Below are positions 1 to 11,283 of a stretch of DNA of 64,000 bases, piece after piece (the stretch's first letter is position 1; the number at the start of each line of letters is the position of its first letter). The stretch is from Cryobacterium sp. PH31-L1 (GTDB lineage: Bacteria; Actinomycetota; Actinomycetes; Actinomycetales; Microbacteriaceae). The notes under the pieces were generated by a model. It was given only the letters and a program-made list of their open reading frames with translations. It searched no databases and was not told the origin of the DNA. The translations under genes were made by a program, and so were the position numbers. The stretch is from positions 62,001 through 126,000 of the forward strand of contig NZ_JASISM010000004.1 in the NCBI RefSeq assembly GCF_030063145.1, given 5' to 3'.

Positions 1-382
1 GGGCGGGGTAGCCGCCGCCGTAGCCGCAGAGATCGGGGGAGACCTCGATGCCGTCGTGGCAGCCGCTCAATCCGCTCTGCACCCGTCGAGTAGCGCCCCG
101 CCGACCGCTGAACAGCCCGCACCGACCGGGGTCTCGCGCACGGTGATCCTTGTCAACAAAGATGGCTTGCATGCACGCCCCGCCGCAGAATTCGTGAGTC
201 TCGCGAGCACGTTCTCGGTTCCGATCACCGTGAACGGCACGGACGCCAGCAGTCTGCTGAGCATTATGTCGCTCGGTCTGGCTCGGGGGAGCAGCGTGCA
301 GCTCTCGTCCACTGACCCGTCGGCCGGCCCGGCGATCACCGCCCTCGCAGAACTGTTGGAATCAGGTTTCGGGGAAGAGTAG
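1..382 (+). CDS. dhaM: DhaM-type PTS phosphotransferase subunit, C-terminal part with HPr domain (partial)
   Basis: The reading frame is open from the left edge, so the N-terminus lies outside the window. The first ~40 residues are alanine-rich and resemble the end of a mannose-type EIIA domain. A proline/serine linker and a complete HPr domain follow. The HPr active-site histidine is in the motif GLHARPAAEF, and the serine-region segment SLLSIMSLGL follows. An EIIA-Man/HPr fusion is the layout of DhaM, which passes phosphate from the PTS to the ADP bound on DhaL for dihydroxyacetone phosphorylation. This is inferred, because dhaK and dhaL would lie upstream. A free-standing HPr-containing PTS protein is the alternative. 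Confidence 0.75.
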   Translation, partial: GGVAAAVAAEIGGDLDAVVAAAQSALHPSSSAPPTAEQPAPTGVSRTVILVNKDGLHARPAAEFVSLASTFSVPITVNGTDASSLLSIMSLGLARGSSVQLSSTDPSAGPAITALAELLESGFGEE

Positions 383-448
383 TCCCGATGTGACAGTTTT
401 GCCGGAAATTTCGCATAGCAGTTGCGTGCCTTATTGTCCAATCCGGCG

Positions 449-454
449 TATCGT
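449..454 (+). promoter_or_regulatory. Candidate -10 element (TATCGT) for a leaderless start
   Basis: TATCGT fits the actinobacterial TANNNT -10 pattern. It ends 6 nt before the ATG at 461, and no Shine-Dalgarno sequence lies between. Transcription would start at or beside the start codon. No convincing -35 box is visible. Confidence 0.35.
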
Positions 455-460
455 AATGGC

Positions 461-682
461 ATGATTCAGGACAGAAAGACCCCACGAGGCCCGGAACAGT
501 GGGACGCGACCGATTTTCGGTCATGCCCGATCTGCTCACACGCCATGCGAGAACACACGATCGACCATTCGTCGCGAAATACCGTGGTCGACTGCCCGGT
601 TCCGCACCCCGGCGCCTGGGACCGAGACGCTTTCGAGCCGGTCAATGAATTCGGCATGGTGATTCACCACTCGCACGCCTGA
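461..682 (+). CDS. Small CxxC-containing hypothetical protein
   Basis: A 73-residue soluble protein of unknown function. A CPIC motif sits at about residues 21-24 and another cysteine lies in VVDCPVP near residue 46. Several histidines (HAMREHTIDH, near the C-terminus IHHSHA) could complete a zinc site. ATG 461 is preferred over the in-frame TTG at 422 because a -10-like TATCGT is 6 nt upstream of the ATG. Composition and codon use look like real coding sequence and the gene fits neatly between dhaM and the convergent gene at 699. I do not recognise the family, so no function is assigned. Confidence 0.6.
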   Translation: MIQDRKTPRGPEQWDATDFRSCPICSHAMREHTIDHSSRNTVVDCPVPHPGAWDRDAFEPVNEFGMVIHHSHA

Positions 683-683
683 C

Positions 684-695
684 GCGACCGGTCGC
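684..695. repeat. 12-bp perfect palindrome between convergent genes
   Basis: GCGACCGGTCGC is a perfect palindrome just after the stop of the small CxxC gene and before the stop of the convergent gene at 699. It has no loop and no T-run, so a terminator role is only a possibility. Confidence 0.3.
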
Positions 696-698
696 CGA

Positions 699-1397
699 CT
701 ACGCCACGAGGACGCCGGATGCATGCTCCGCGTCGACGGCGCACTGCCGCCGGACCGACGCTGGTACCGCGGTCGCTTTGGCTGTCAGCGGTGATGCTTC
801 CGGCGTCAACCAGCGGATGTTCATGGGCACCACTCCCGCCCAGACGGCGTGGTCTTCGCCATCGTCTGCGCTCTCACTCGGTGCTCCGGTGCGTACCTTC
901 CGGCTCACCTCGTCGAGGGGGATGCGAAACACAATTGTCGCCGCGAGTTCCCGCCTCGTCATCGGGCGGACCTCGTCGCCCCGCCCCGGCATGAGTCGTT
1001 CAGAGAGCACGAGCAAAGCCCTCTCCTTGTCCGCGTCGGGAACTACGAGGGGAATTCCGTAGACGACGGCACTTCGATAGTTCATGCTGCTGTCGAAGAG
1101 GTTGCGGGCGTAGACGAGGCCGTCGAGGGCGGTGACGCTCAACCCGAGCCCTGAGCCGGTCGCTGCGTGGCGCAACAATCCGCCTCCGGTAGATCCGTGA
1201 ATGAGCACGCTGTCGCCGTCCCGGGCGAAGGCCAGAGGGATGATCAGCGGGTTCCCGTCGAGGACGATGGCGGCGTGCGCGAGAATCTGGCTGTCGAGCA
1301 GGGCGTATAGCGCCGCACGGTCGACGATTTGTTGGGCGGCCAGCCGGCCGACCCGAGTTCGAGCAGTGATGGGCAGGGATGCGCTCGCGGTGGTCAT
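699..1397 (-). CDS. Pyridoxamine 5'-phosphate oxidase-like FMN-binding protein
   Basis: A 232-residue protein of the split-barrel PNPOx/nitroimidazole-resistance type. After an N-terminal helix, the strand motif HAAIVLDGNPLIIPLAFARD is followed by VLIHGSTGGGLLRHA, the usual flavin-binding stretch of this family, then SMNYRSAVVYG. Start ATG 1397 (MTTASASLP) is preferred to the upstream in-frame start at 1547, which would run through the operator region into the divergent gene. It is divergent from a MocR regulator at 1476. MocR genes are often paired with PNPOx-like genes, which suggests control by that regulator. Substrate is unknown; it need not be true PdxH. Confidence 0.8.
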   Translation of the reverse strand: MTTASASLPITARTRVGRLAAQQIVDRAALYALLDSQILAHAAIVLDGNPLIIPLAFARDGDSVLIHGSTGGGLLRHAATGSGLGLSVTALDGLVYARNLFDSSMNYRSAVVYGIPLVVPDADKERALLVLSERLMPGRGDEVRPMTRRELAATIVFRIPLDEVSRKVRTGAPSESADDGEDHAVWAGVVPMNIRWLTPEASPLTAKATAVPASVRRQCAVDAEHASGVLVA

Positions 1398-1417
1398 AAC
1401 ACTATGCTGAGGCCACA

Positions 1418-1464
1418 ACTGGATCAGCAGAGAGTCCAGTTTCGCTATATTTTGGTAGTCCAGT
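1418..1464. promoter_or_regulatory. Candidate MocR operator: one inverted plus one direct repeat of TCCAGT
   Basis: The intergenic region between the divergent FMN-protein and MocR genes carries ACTGGA at 1418-1423 and TCCAGT at 1435-1440, an inverted pair, and a third copy, TCCAGT, at 1459-1464, in direct repeat 24 bp from the second. MocR-family proteins such as PdxR and GabR bind arrays of direct and inverted half-sites in exactly this position. Assignment to this regulator is inference. Confidence 0.55.
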
Positions 1465-1475
1465 AGGGGAGACCA

Positions 1476-2963
1476 GTGCCGTACCTGCCCGTCATTGCCC
1501 TCGAGCGTGCTGGCTCCGAACCACTCAGCGCCCAAATCGTCGCCCAAATGCGCAGCAGCATCCTACTGGGGGAGTTGCACGTGGGGGAGAGCGTACCGTC
1601 AACCAGGGCACTTGCCGCTCGGCTCGGCGTGTCTCGGGGTAGCGTGGTCACCGCCTACGACCAGCTCACCGGCGAGGGCTACCTGGTCAGCACGCAGGGC
1701 GCGCCGACGCGGGTGGCCGTGCTGGTACACGAGGGTGACGCGGCACTACCGACCCAATCCGTCGTCGCACCGAAATCGGGGCCCGCCCCGGTCGTGCTCG
1801 ATCTGACCCCCGGATATCCGTCGACCCGCCGATTGAGCGGGCGAGCCTGGACGGCCGCGTGGCGCAGAGCCGCCGCGCAACCCATCCCGCACACCGAACC
1901 CCCGCTGCAGGGCACAATGGCCCTCCGCACTGAAGTCGCTCAGCACCTGAGACACGCCAGGGGAGTGCTCTGCAGCATCGATGACATCATCGTCACCGCC
2001 GGAACGAGTGAGGCGCTGGCGCTGGTGGCCGTGGCACTGCAGGAGCGCGGGGGAGCTGGCGCCGCGCTGGCTGACCGGGTCGGCCGAGCGCCCCTGGTCG
2101 CCGTGGAAACGCCGGGCTATCCGGCCGCTGCGCGGGTTCTGCGGCGGCTGGGGGTGAACCTCGTGTCGATCCCGAACGAGGCAGACGGAATGCCAGTGAG
2201 GGCCTTGGACGCGTTAGCCAACCGGGTTGACGCGGTACTCGTCACCCCCAGCCATCAGTATCCGCTGGGCGGTCGGCTTCCGGTGGAAGATCGACTTCGC
2301 TTGCTGCACTGGGCGCAGCGAACCGATGCCTGGATCATCGAGGACGACTACGACAGCGAGTTTCGGCACGTCGGACCACCACTGCCGGCCCTGGCCTCCC
2401 TCGACAACGATGGCCGGGTCGTGCTGGTCGGCAGCTTTTCGAAAGTTCTGACACCCTGGTTGCGGGTGGGCTATCTCGTCCTGCCCGAACGCGCCGCCGT
2501 GCGTGATGCCCTGCTCGCGGTTCGAGGCGATCTACCCGGCCCGGTGTCGGGCGTCGTGCAGGAGGCTGCCGCCGCACTGTTGTCCTCGGGAGCCGTGCGC
2601 CGTCACATCGCAACCGCCAGGCGGGATTATGCCCACCGCCGCCGCCTCGTGTTGGAGTCACTGTCCAGCGTGCCGGGTACCACCCTGACCGCCCTGGACG
2701 GCGGCCTGCACGCTGTGCTCGAATTGGCCGACCAAGTGGTGGCGGGGTTGGCCGTCTCCGAATTGCTCCGGCGGGGGATTCGCGTGGCCGATTTGAGGGA
2801 TTACTCAGCAGAACCCGTCAAATCTGCCGTTCCGGCTGGGCTGGTGTTCGGCTATGCGGCGTGCAATGACACGGCATTGGCGAGGGCTCTCGACCAGATT
2901 CGCGCAGTGACGGCCGGAACGCCCACACCGAATGACGGCAGCGAACCCTGCACAGCCGGTTGA
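1476..2963 (+). CDS. MocR/PdxR-family transcriptional regulator (GntR wHTH fused to aminotransferase domain)
   Basis: A 495-residue protein. The N-terminal GntR-type winged helix (about residues 8-75, STRALAARLGVSRGSVVTAY) is joined to a fold-type I aminotransferase domain (about 110-480). Aminotransferase signatures are TAGTSEALALVA, VETPGYPAAARVL, TPSHQYPLGG and EDDYDSEF. The PLP lysine is in GSFSKVLTPWLRVGY. GTG start at 1476 has AGGGGAGA about 5 nt upstream. Such proteins use PLP or a PLP adduct as effector rather than catalysing transamination. The divergent PNPOx-like gene and the shared repeat array support a PdxR-like role in vitamin B6 or an amine pathway; the exact regulon is unknown. 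Confidence 0.88.
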   Translation: MPYLPVIALERAGSEPLSAQIVAQMRSSILLGELHVGESVPSTRALAARLGVSRGSVVTAYDQLTGEGYLVSTQGAPTRVAVLVHEGDAALPTQSVVAPKSGPAPVVLDLTPGYPSTRRLSGRAWTAAWRRAAAQPIPHTEPPLQGTMALRTEVAQHLRHARGVLCSIDDIIVTAGTSEALALVAVALQERGGAGAALADRVGRAPLVAVETPGYPAAARVLRRLGVNLVSIPNEADGMPVRALDALANRVDAVLVTPSHQYPLGGRLPVEDRLRLLHWAQRTDAWIIEDDYDSEFRHVGPPLPALASLDNDGRVVLVGSFSKVLTPWLRVGYLVLPERAAVRDALLAVRGDLPGPVSGVVQEAAAALLSSGAVRRHIATARRDYAHRRRLVLESLSSVPGTTLTALDGGLHAVLELADQVVAGLAVSELLRRGIRVADLRDYSAEPVKSAVPAGLVFGYAACNDTALARALDQIRAVTAGTPTPNDGSEPCTAG

Positions 2964-2998
2964 AGGTCGGTCGACTGCCTGGCCAAACCTTTGTTGAC

Positions 2999-3012
2999 AT
3001 AATGTGCATTAT
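2999..3012. repeat. Palindrome ATAATG-TG-CATTAT overlapping a TTGACA
   Basis: A 6-bp inverted repeat with a 2-bp centre lies in the 110-bp gap between two convergent genes. A perfect TTGACA (2994-2999) abuts its left arm. This looks like an operator over a promoter, but no recognised gene starts downstream. The only short frame is a 13-codon one at 3020-3061. Confidence 0.35.
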
Positions 3013-3073
3013 CGGTCACATGCTCGAGAGTCCGAGAGGGCTGGTCGAGTTGCCCGCATAGCCGGCTGCCGGG

Positions 3074-5461
<2,388 letters not shown>

Positions 5462-7615
5462 CGGCTCTCCTGGGATTAGTAGCACTGGGCAGGTGGCGGG
5501 CCCACCAGTCCAGAATAATTTCGAACCGTTGCAAACGATGCCGGGGGCGACCGGTGCGACTGAGGTCGTGATTCTCCCCCGGAAAAACCACGAGTTCGGT
5601 CTCCACTCCCCCACGTTTCAGCGCCGCGTAGTAGCGCTCACCCTGCGGCAGCGGGCAGCGTAGATCCTGCGCGGAGTGCAGCACCAGGGTCGGAGTTGTC
5701 ACCTGGCCGACCAGAAACTGTGGGCTTTGTGCCTGCAGCAGGTCGGCATCCGTACCGGCGTATTCGTCACCGAAGAAATCGCCGATGTCGCTGGTCCCGA
5801 CAAATCCTTGCGGATCCAGAAATCCGCGTTCCACGATGGCCGCCGCGAACCGGTGCTCGTGCGCTATCGTCCACGCGGTCAGATAGCCACCGTAGGACCC
5901 GCCCATGATGCCGACACGGTGGGCGTCGAGGGCGGGCTCGGCGCTGAGAGCGCCGTCGAGAAAGTCCAGCACGTCGGTCAGGTCGAGGGTGCCCATGCGC
6001 TGGCGGATGGCGCGCCCGTGGGCCTGGCCATAACCGGATGACCCGCGCGGGTTGCAGAGGACTACCGCATAGCCAGCGTCGACGTAGACCTGGGTCTCAT
6101 CGAGGAGCGCACCCGTGTATTGGGCGAACGGTCCGCCGTGAATGGTCAGAAGCACCGGATGCGGTCCTGGCCCTGTTGGAGTGTGCACCCAGCCGTGCAC
6201 CGGATAGCCGTCTCGTCCGGTGACCGTTTGCTCGATTCCGGGGATCAGTCCGGTGGCGCGCAGGGCCGAAGAAAAATCGGTGAGGAGTATCGGCGGGGTC
6301 TTTGAAGCGTGACTGCCGGTGAGTCCCGGGTCGAGGAGAACGAGGTCACCCGTCGTGCCGGCGGACTGCACTGCGACAACGACGGCGTCGCCGCAGGCAT
6401 CCATTGAGGTGGCGACGGTGGCTCCGCAGTCGAGTGACTGCACCCGCCCCTCTCGCTCTACCCGTACCAGCTCGACCCGGCCACGACGGCCCGTGAGCAC
6501 CAGCACGGAGCCGTCCGCCAACGGACAGATTCCCCCGGTGGCATCGAGGTCGAGCAGATCCTGGTCGGTCTGGTTCGGGTCGGTCACCCGGATGGGTGCT
6601 GAACCGTCAAGCGAGACACCACTGCGGTACAAAGCGGTCACCCGGCCGACGAAGTCTCGCCCGCTCGCACCCATGTCGGTTGCGAGCAGCCAGAGGGTAC
6701 CGTCCTCGGCAGACGCCAACGCCGAGATACTGAGGTTGTGGGCCGCAGGCACGACGGTGCGAAGCGGCGCGATGGTCCCCTGTGCAGCGGCGTCGGTGCT
6801 GTCGCTGAGTGTGAGTTCGACCACTTCGCTGCGCAGGTCGGTATCCCGGCCGGCCTGACGGGCCGACACGGTGAAGAGCCTGGAACCGTCGGGCGAGAAA
6901 GTCAGCCCGGAATGATCGAAGTCTCCTTCGGTCAGCTGGCGGGCGACCGGTAATCCACTCGCCAGGCCGGCCGGATCCACAAGGTCCGGTGTTGGCGCGC
7001 TACCCGGCTGGTTGCCAGACTGCGCCCGCGGTGCGTCGGTCACGGACGGCGCTACGGCGGGAGTCGGTTCGCCCCAGACATCGGGCACGACGGCGAGAAA
7101 CACGTGTAGGCGGCGGTCACTGGTGTAGCCGACGCCGTTCGAGCGATAACGCAGGGTATCGACGCGGCGGGCCGGTTCCGAGTCGGCCGACAGACCCGCA
7201 ACCGTTCCATACCGACCCTGCTCGGGGACCCGCGCCAGGAAGGCGATCCGGTCACCGTGAGGGTGCCAACGAAAGTCGCTCACGCCAAGAGCCGCGTCGG
7301 TCACCGCCACGGGCTCGCCGCCGGCCGCATCAACAACGTGCAGCTGCGCGGTTCCGCCGGCATCGGCGCGCAGAAACCCGATCAGGCTGCCATCCGGAGA
7401 AAACCGAGGCGCCGAGTCGCGAACGCCGCGCGTGATCCGGCGCGGAGAGGGCTCCCCTGACAGCTCGACGGTAAAGAGCTGGCCGACGTAAACATCCGCC
7501 GAAAAATCCGCGTGTACCCGAGAGAAGACCGCCCGCGAACCATCGGGATGGATCGTCGGGCGTGACAGCGACCCGAGTAGGGGAAGATCGGCAGCCTTCA
7601 TCGCTTGTTCACCCG

Positions 7616-8380
7616 TTATTCGCCGGCGAACCCGGACGTGTCGCCAACCAGGCGAGTGTTGCCGGCCGGGACCGGCGAGGTCGCGGCCAGGACGATTTCC
7701 GCTGCGAACTCGCTCACGTTGTACAGGCGACCGGCCGCCTCCTTGCGGGCGCTCAGAGCGCCAGGGTTGGACCGTTCGAGCAGCGTAGCCGTGATGGTGC
7801 CCTCGATCATGTCACCGGAAACGACGACGAATCCAATACCGGACTCTTCGAGCTGGGGAATGACGGCGCGCAGGGCGTCTTCGCCGGCGCGCTTACTGCG
7901 CGCGACCGGCTCATACTCCGGCATGGTGGGTGTTGTCTTGATGAAGTGCGCCTGGTGGCTGGTGACGTAGACCACCCGGGAATCGTCACCGAGCAGGGGT
8001 ACCGCGCCGTTCAGTAGATTGACCTGGGCGTCACGATTGAGCTTGATGGCGTAGTCCGCCGCCATGCCGCTCTCCATGCCGCCGGATGCGTTCATCACCA
8101 GAATGTCGAGTCCACCGAATTCGCTCGTGATGGTCTCAAACATCGCGGCGACCGATGCCGGATCGGTCAGGTCGGCGCCGATGGTGATGGCGTTTCCCCC
8201 GGCGGCGCGGATGGCGTCGCGAAGCTTGTTCGCGCGCCCCTCTTTATTGCGGTAGTTGATGACGACGCGCGCTCCGGCCTCGGCGAAATAGCCGACGGTG
8301 TCGGCGCCGATGCCGCGGGACGAGCCGGTGACGAGTACACGCTTGCCCTCGAGTGATCCTGCTGCAAGTGGATTGGTCAC
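7616..8380 (-). CDS. SDR family oxidoreductase with atypical active site
   Basis: A 254-residue Rossmann protein with TGSSRGIG (cofactor glycine motif, about residues 18-25), NASGG and catalytic-serine region YVTSHQ. The usual YxxxK motif reads VARSK here: the lysine is present but the tyrosine position holds valine, and a tyrosine occurs three residues earlier (EYEPVARSK). Activity may therefore be altered or lost. First gene of the operon with the S9 peptidase and UvrA2. It could be a conventional reductase using a shifted tyrosine, or a binding protein. Confidence 0.82.
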   Translation of the reverse strand: MTNPLAAGSLEGKRVLVTGSSRGIGADTVGYFAEAGARVVINYRNKEGRANKLRDAIRAAGGNAITIGADLTDPASVAAMFETITSEFGGLDILVMNASGGMESGMAADYAIKLNRDAQVNLLNGAVPLLGDDSRVVYVTSHQAHFIKTTPTMPEYEPVARSKRAGEDALRAVIPQLEESGIGFVVVSGDMIEGTITATLLERSNPGALSARKEAAGRLYNVSEFAAEIVLAATSPVPAGNTRLVGDTSGFAGE

Positions 8381-8545
8381 GCGTGCTCCTCAAGAATTCG
8401 GTCTGTTTGTTTCCGTGATGAAGTGTGACCTGATCGGCCACTACCTATGCTTTCGACCTTATCAACAAGCCTCGGCCACTCCCCCGGCGTGTTGTCGCCG
8501 GTACCTGCTAGTTTCAAGGTGAACGGAATGTGGAAGGTGTCACGC

Positions 8546-9028
8546 ATGGTCGACTTGACCGACTATCTCTGGATTTTGTGGCTCGTGTTCATTCTCGTAG
8601 CCATCACCATCGAACTGCTGAGCCTGGAATTCACCTTCCTGATGATCTCCATCGGCAGTCTGGGCGGTTTGGGCGCCAATTTGCTCGGCCTGGACTGGTG
8701 GCTTCAGATCGTTGTCGCCGCCGGCCTGTCGGTGCTGCTGTTGCTGACGATTCGGCCGTTTTTGCTGCGCGCCCTGCGCAAGGGCGGCGATCCGGCGCTT
8801 TCCAATATCGACGCCCTGATCGGAATGAGCGGCCGTGTTGTCTCGACCGTCACCGAGACCGGCGGACTGGTGAAGCTGGCCAACGGCGAAACCTGGACTG
8901 CGCGTCTGCTGCTGCCGGGTGGCGGCACTGCAGCATCCGCTGAACCGGGCGAGCCCGTCACCGTGCATCTCATCGAAGGCTCGACCGCCATCGTCATCCC
9001 CGCCGAAAGGACCCAGAACAATGCTTGA
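8546..9028 (+). CDS. NfeD family membrane protein
   Basis: A 160-residue protein. Three hydrophobic segments (about residues 5-27, 30-48, 52-72) are followed by a C-terminal OB-fold domain with ALIGMSGRVVS and GETWTARLL, typical of NfeD. ATG 8546 has GGAAGG 8 nt upstream. An alternative in-frame ATG at 8528 has AAGGTG upstream and would add six residues. The stop overlaps the SPFH gene start by 8 bp. NfeD and SPFH proteins are known partners in lipid-raft-like membrane microdomains. Confidence 0.85.
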   Translation: MVDLTDYLWILWLVFILVAITIELLSLEFTFLMISIGSLGGLGANLLGLDWWLQIVVAAGLSVLLLLTIRPFLLRALRKGGDPALSNIDALIGMSGRVVSTVTETGGLVKLANGETWTARLLLPGGGTAASAEPGEPVTVHLIEGSTAIVIPAERTQNNA

Positions 9029-9983
9029 CCCCGCAGGTTTCATCGGCCAGATCTTCGTGATCGCTCTGCTCGCCGTGTTGGCGGTGTTCGTCATCGTCAT
9101 TCTCGTGCGCGCCATTCGCATCATTCCGCAGGGTAACGCCGGGGTGGTCGAGCGCCTCGGCAAGTACCACAAGACGCTGCTGCCCGGTCTGAACCTGCTC
9201 GTGCCGTTCGTCGACCGGGTGCGGCCGCTGCTCGATATTCGCGAGCAGGTCGTCTCCTTTCCGCCGCAGCCCGTGATCACAGAGGACAACCTCGTGGTCT
9301 CCATCGACACCGTCGTTTACTTTCAGGTGACGGATGCCCGCGCCGCCACCTACGAGATCAACAATTACCTCGGTGCGGTCGAGCAGCTCACCACGACCAC
9401 CCTGCGTAACGTGGTCGGCGGATTGAACCTGGAAGAAGCACTGACCAGTCGCGACAACATCAACAGCCAACTGCGTATCGTGCTTGACGAGGCCACCGGC
9501 AAATGGGGTATCCGCGTGGGCCGAGTCGAGCTCAAGGCCATCGAGCCGCCCCACTCCATCCAGGACTCCATGGAGAAGCAGATGCGCGCCGAGCGTGACC
9601 GTCGTGCGCTGATCCTCACCGCCGAGGGCACCAAACAGTCCGCCATTCTCACCGCTGAGGGCGCTCGCCAGGCGGCGATCCTCGAAGCCGAGGGTGATGC
9701 CAAAGCTGCCGTCCTGCGCGCGCAGGGTGAGGCGGAAGCCATCACCACGGTGTTCAAGGCCATTCACGATGGAGATCCCGACCCGAAGCTGCTCGCCTAC
9801 CAATACCTGCTCACACTTCCCAAGCTCGCCGAGGGCAGTGCCAACAAGCTGTGGATCGTACCGAGCGAACTGACCGAAGCCATGAAGGGAATCGGCAGCG
9901 CCTTCGGCGCGAACGCCCACAACCCGGCGGCCGCACCTGCCGCTTCCGAAGCACCCGCAGCACCCGCAGCACCGCAGGCCTAG
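9021..9983 (+). CDS. SPFH domain protein (stomatin/paraslipin type)
   Basis: A 320-residue membrane-anchored protein with one N-terminal transmembrane helix (about residues 8-30), then an SPFH/band 7 domain beginning IIPQGNAGVVERLGKYHKTL. A coiled region follows with repeated units of the form ILTAEGxxQxAIL (about 205-250). The C-terminal tail is Ala/Pro-rich. ATG 9021 follows GAAAGGA and overlaps the nfeD stop. It likely scaffolds membrane domains with NfeD, and may oligomerise via the coiled region. Confidence 0.88.
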   Translation: MLDPAGFIGQIFVIALLAVLAVFVIVILVRAIRIIPQGNAGVVERLGKYHKTLLPGLNLLVPFVDRVRPLLDIREQVVSFPPQPVITEDNLVVSIDTVVYFQVTDARAATYEINNYLGAVEQLTTTTLRNVVGGLNLEEALTSRDNINSQLRIVLDEATGKWGIRVGRVELKAIEPPHSIQDSMEKQMRAERDRRALILTAEGTKQSAILTAEGARQAAILEAEGDAKAAVLRAQGEAEAITTVFKAIHDGDPDPKLLAYQYLLTLPKLAEGSANKLWIVPSELTEAMKGIGSAFGANAHNPAAAPAASEAPAAPAAPQA

Positions 9984-9986
9984 GCG

Positions 9987-10751
9987 GTGGTCGAGTACGC
10001 CCCGTCAGTATTCTTGGACGCACCGCATCCCCGGGTCTTCGCCCACCGCGGTCTGGCGCAGGAAGCGCCGGAAAACACCCTGCTCGCCTTCGTGAAGGCG
10101 TTGGCGGGCGGGGCCACCCACCTCGAGACCGACGTGCACGTGTCGCTCGACGGTGTGGCCGTGATCAGCCACGACCCCGATCTCGCCGCCCTCGAACGGG
10201 ACGCGCGCATCGACCAACTGACCATGACCGAGCTGAAACGCATCAACCTGGGCTTCGGGCAATCGTTCACGTCCCTCACCGATGCCCTCGAGGCCTTTCC
10301 GACGGCCCGGTTCAATATCGATATCAAAACGGATGCCGCCGCCGAGCCCGCCGCTCGGGCCATTCGTGACCAGCGAGCCACTCCCCGAGTTCTGGTGACC
10401 TCGTTCAACGAACCGCGCCGCCAACGGATCGTGGATCTGCTGCCGGGCGTGGTGTCTTCCGCCTCGTCATCGCTCGTGGCCCGGGCCGTAGCGGCGGCGA
10501 ATGTGGGCATTCCTGCGCTCGTTCGCCGGACCCTGGCGGGCTGCGTTGCGGTGCAGGTACCCGAGCGTGCGGGAATGCTTCGTATCGTGACACCGCGTTT
10601 CATCGCGATGATGCACCGGGTGAATGTCGAGGTGCACGTGTGGACCGTGAACGACCCGGTAGAAATGATTCGACTGCTTGATCTGGGTGTCGACGGCATT
10701 GTCACGGATCGCACCGATCTGGCTGTGGCGGCTATTAGTCGCCGAACCTGA
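9987..10751 (+). CDS. Glycerophosphodiester phosphodiesterase
   Basis: A 254-residue TIM-barrel GDPD. Catalytic motifs are FAHRGLAQEAPENT (His/Arg and the conserved ENT), ETDVHVSLDG (metal-binding Glu/Asp) and ISHDPDL (second His). Late-barrel strands are FNIDIKTD and VWTVNDPVEM followed by GVDGIVTD. There is no signal peptide, so it is intracellular and hydrolyses glycerophosphodiesters to sn-glycerol-3-phosphate and alcohol. GTG start 3 bp after the SPFH stop, so it is likely the third gene of the nfeD operon. Confidence 0.92.
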   Translation: MVEYAPSVFLDAPHPRVFAHRGLAQEAPENTLLAFVKALAGGATHLETDVHVSLDGVAVISHDPDLAALERDARIDQLTMTELKRINLGFGQSFTSLTDALEAFPTARFNIDIKTDAAAEPAARAIRDQRATPRVLVTSFNEPRRQRIVDLLPGVVSSASSSLVARAVAAANVGIPALVRRTLAGCVAVQVPERAGMLRIVTPRFIAMMHRVNVEVHVWTVNDPVEMIRLLDLGVDGIVTDRTDLAVAAISRRT

Positions 10752-10778
10752 GAATTACCTCCCAGAACGGGGGGTTCG

Positions 10779-10805
10779 GGAAGGTTAACACCCAGCTTGA
10801 TGGTT
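10779..10805 (+). promoter_or_regulatory. Possible SigR-like promoter upstream of rbpA
   Basis: GGAAG (10779-10783) and GTT (10803-10805) are separated by 19 bp. In Streptomyces, rbpA is controlled by the thiol-stress sigma factor SigR, whose promoters have GGAAT and GTT about 18-19 bp apart. The match is imperfect and short, so this is a suggestion only. Confidence 0.3.
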
Positions 10806-10862
10806 TACAAATGTGAAAGCATCGCGATTGAACCGTGATTGCGAGCGAGAGGAGACCACACT

Positions 10863-11231
10863 ATGGCTGACCGCAGTTTGCGTGGCATGAGATTAGGCGC
10901 ACAAAGCCTACAGAGCGAAGAAGGCGTCACCTTCTCCCCCCGGGTTCCGCACACCTACCGGTGTGAGACGTGTGGGCGCGAGACGGTGATGATTTTTTCG
11001 GCCGAAGCTGAGGCTCCGGACGAATGGGAATGCAAGTACTGCGCACGGACGGCGACCCGATTGGTCGACTCCCTGCCGGTGATCGTTGACCACTCCGACG
11101 AAAAGATTCCTCGGACCCACTGGGACATGTTGCTGGAACGTCGCACCAGGGATGAACTCGAAGAATTGCTCGAAGAGCGCCTCTCCGTGTTGCGCCTGCG
11201 CCGTGGTGGCCAGCAGAAAATCGGCGCCTAA
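10863..11231 (+). CDS. rbpA: RNA polymerase-binding protein RbpA
   Basis: A 122-residue protein beginning MADRSLRGMRLGAQS, the conserved RbpA N-terminus. The core zinc-type domain has CETCG and CKYC pairs (about residues 34-58). The C-terminal sigma-interaction helix includes TRDELEELLEERL. RbpA stabilises the RNA polymerase-sigma open complex in actinobacteria. ATG 10863 has GAGAGGAG about 10 nt upstream. It lies convergent to lnt; the same pairing is seen in mycobacteria (Rv2050/Rv2051c). Confidence 0.96.
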   Translation: MADRSLRGMRLGAQSLQSEEGVTFSPRVPHTYRCETCGRETVMIFSAEAEAPDEWECKYCARTATRLVDSLPVIVDHSDEKIPRTHWDMLLERRTRDELEELLEERLSVLRLRRGGQQKIGA

Positions 11232-11249
11232 CCGCCGGTTCCGTCCAGG

Positions 11250-11276
11250 CGACCCCGCACTTGTGTGCCGGGGTCG
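11250..11276 (+). terminator. Rho-independent terminator after rbpA
   Basis: The arms CGACCCCG-CAC and GTG-C-CGGGGTCG form an 11-bp stem with one bulged C and a TTGT loop, followed by TTGTTGGTT. It lies between convergent rbpA and lnt. Confidence 0.7.
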
Positions 11277-11283
11277 TTGTTGG

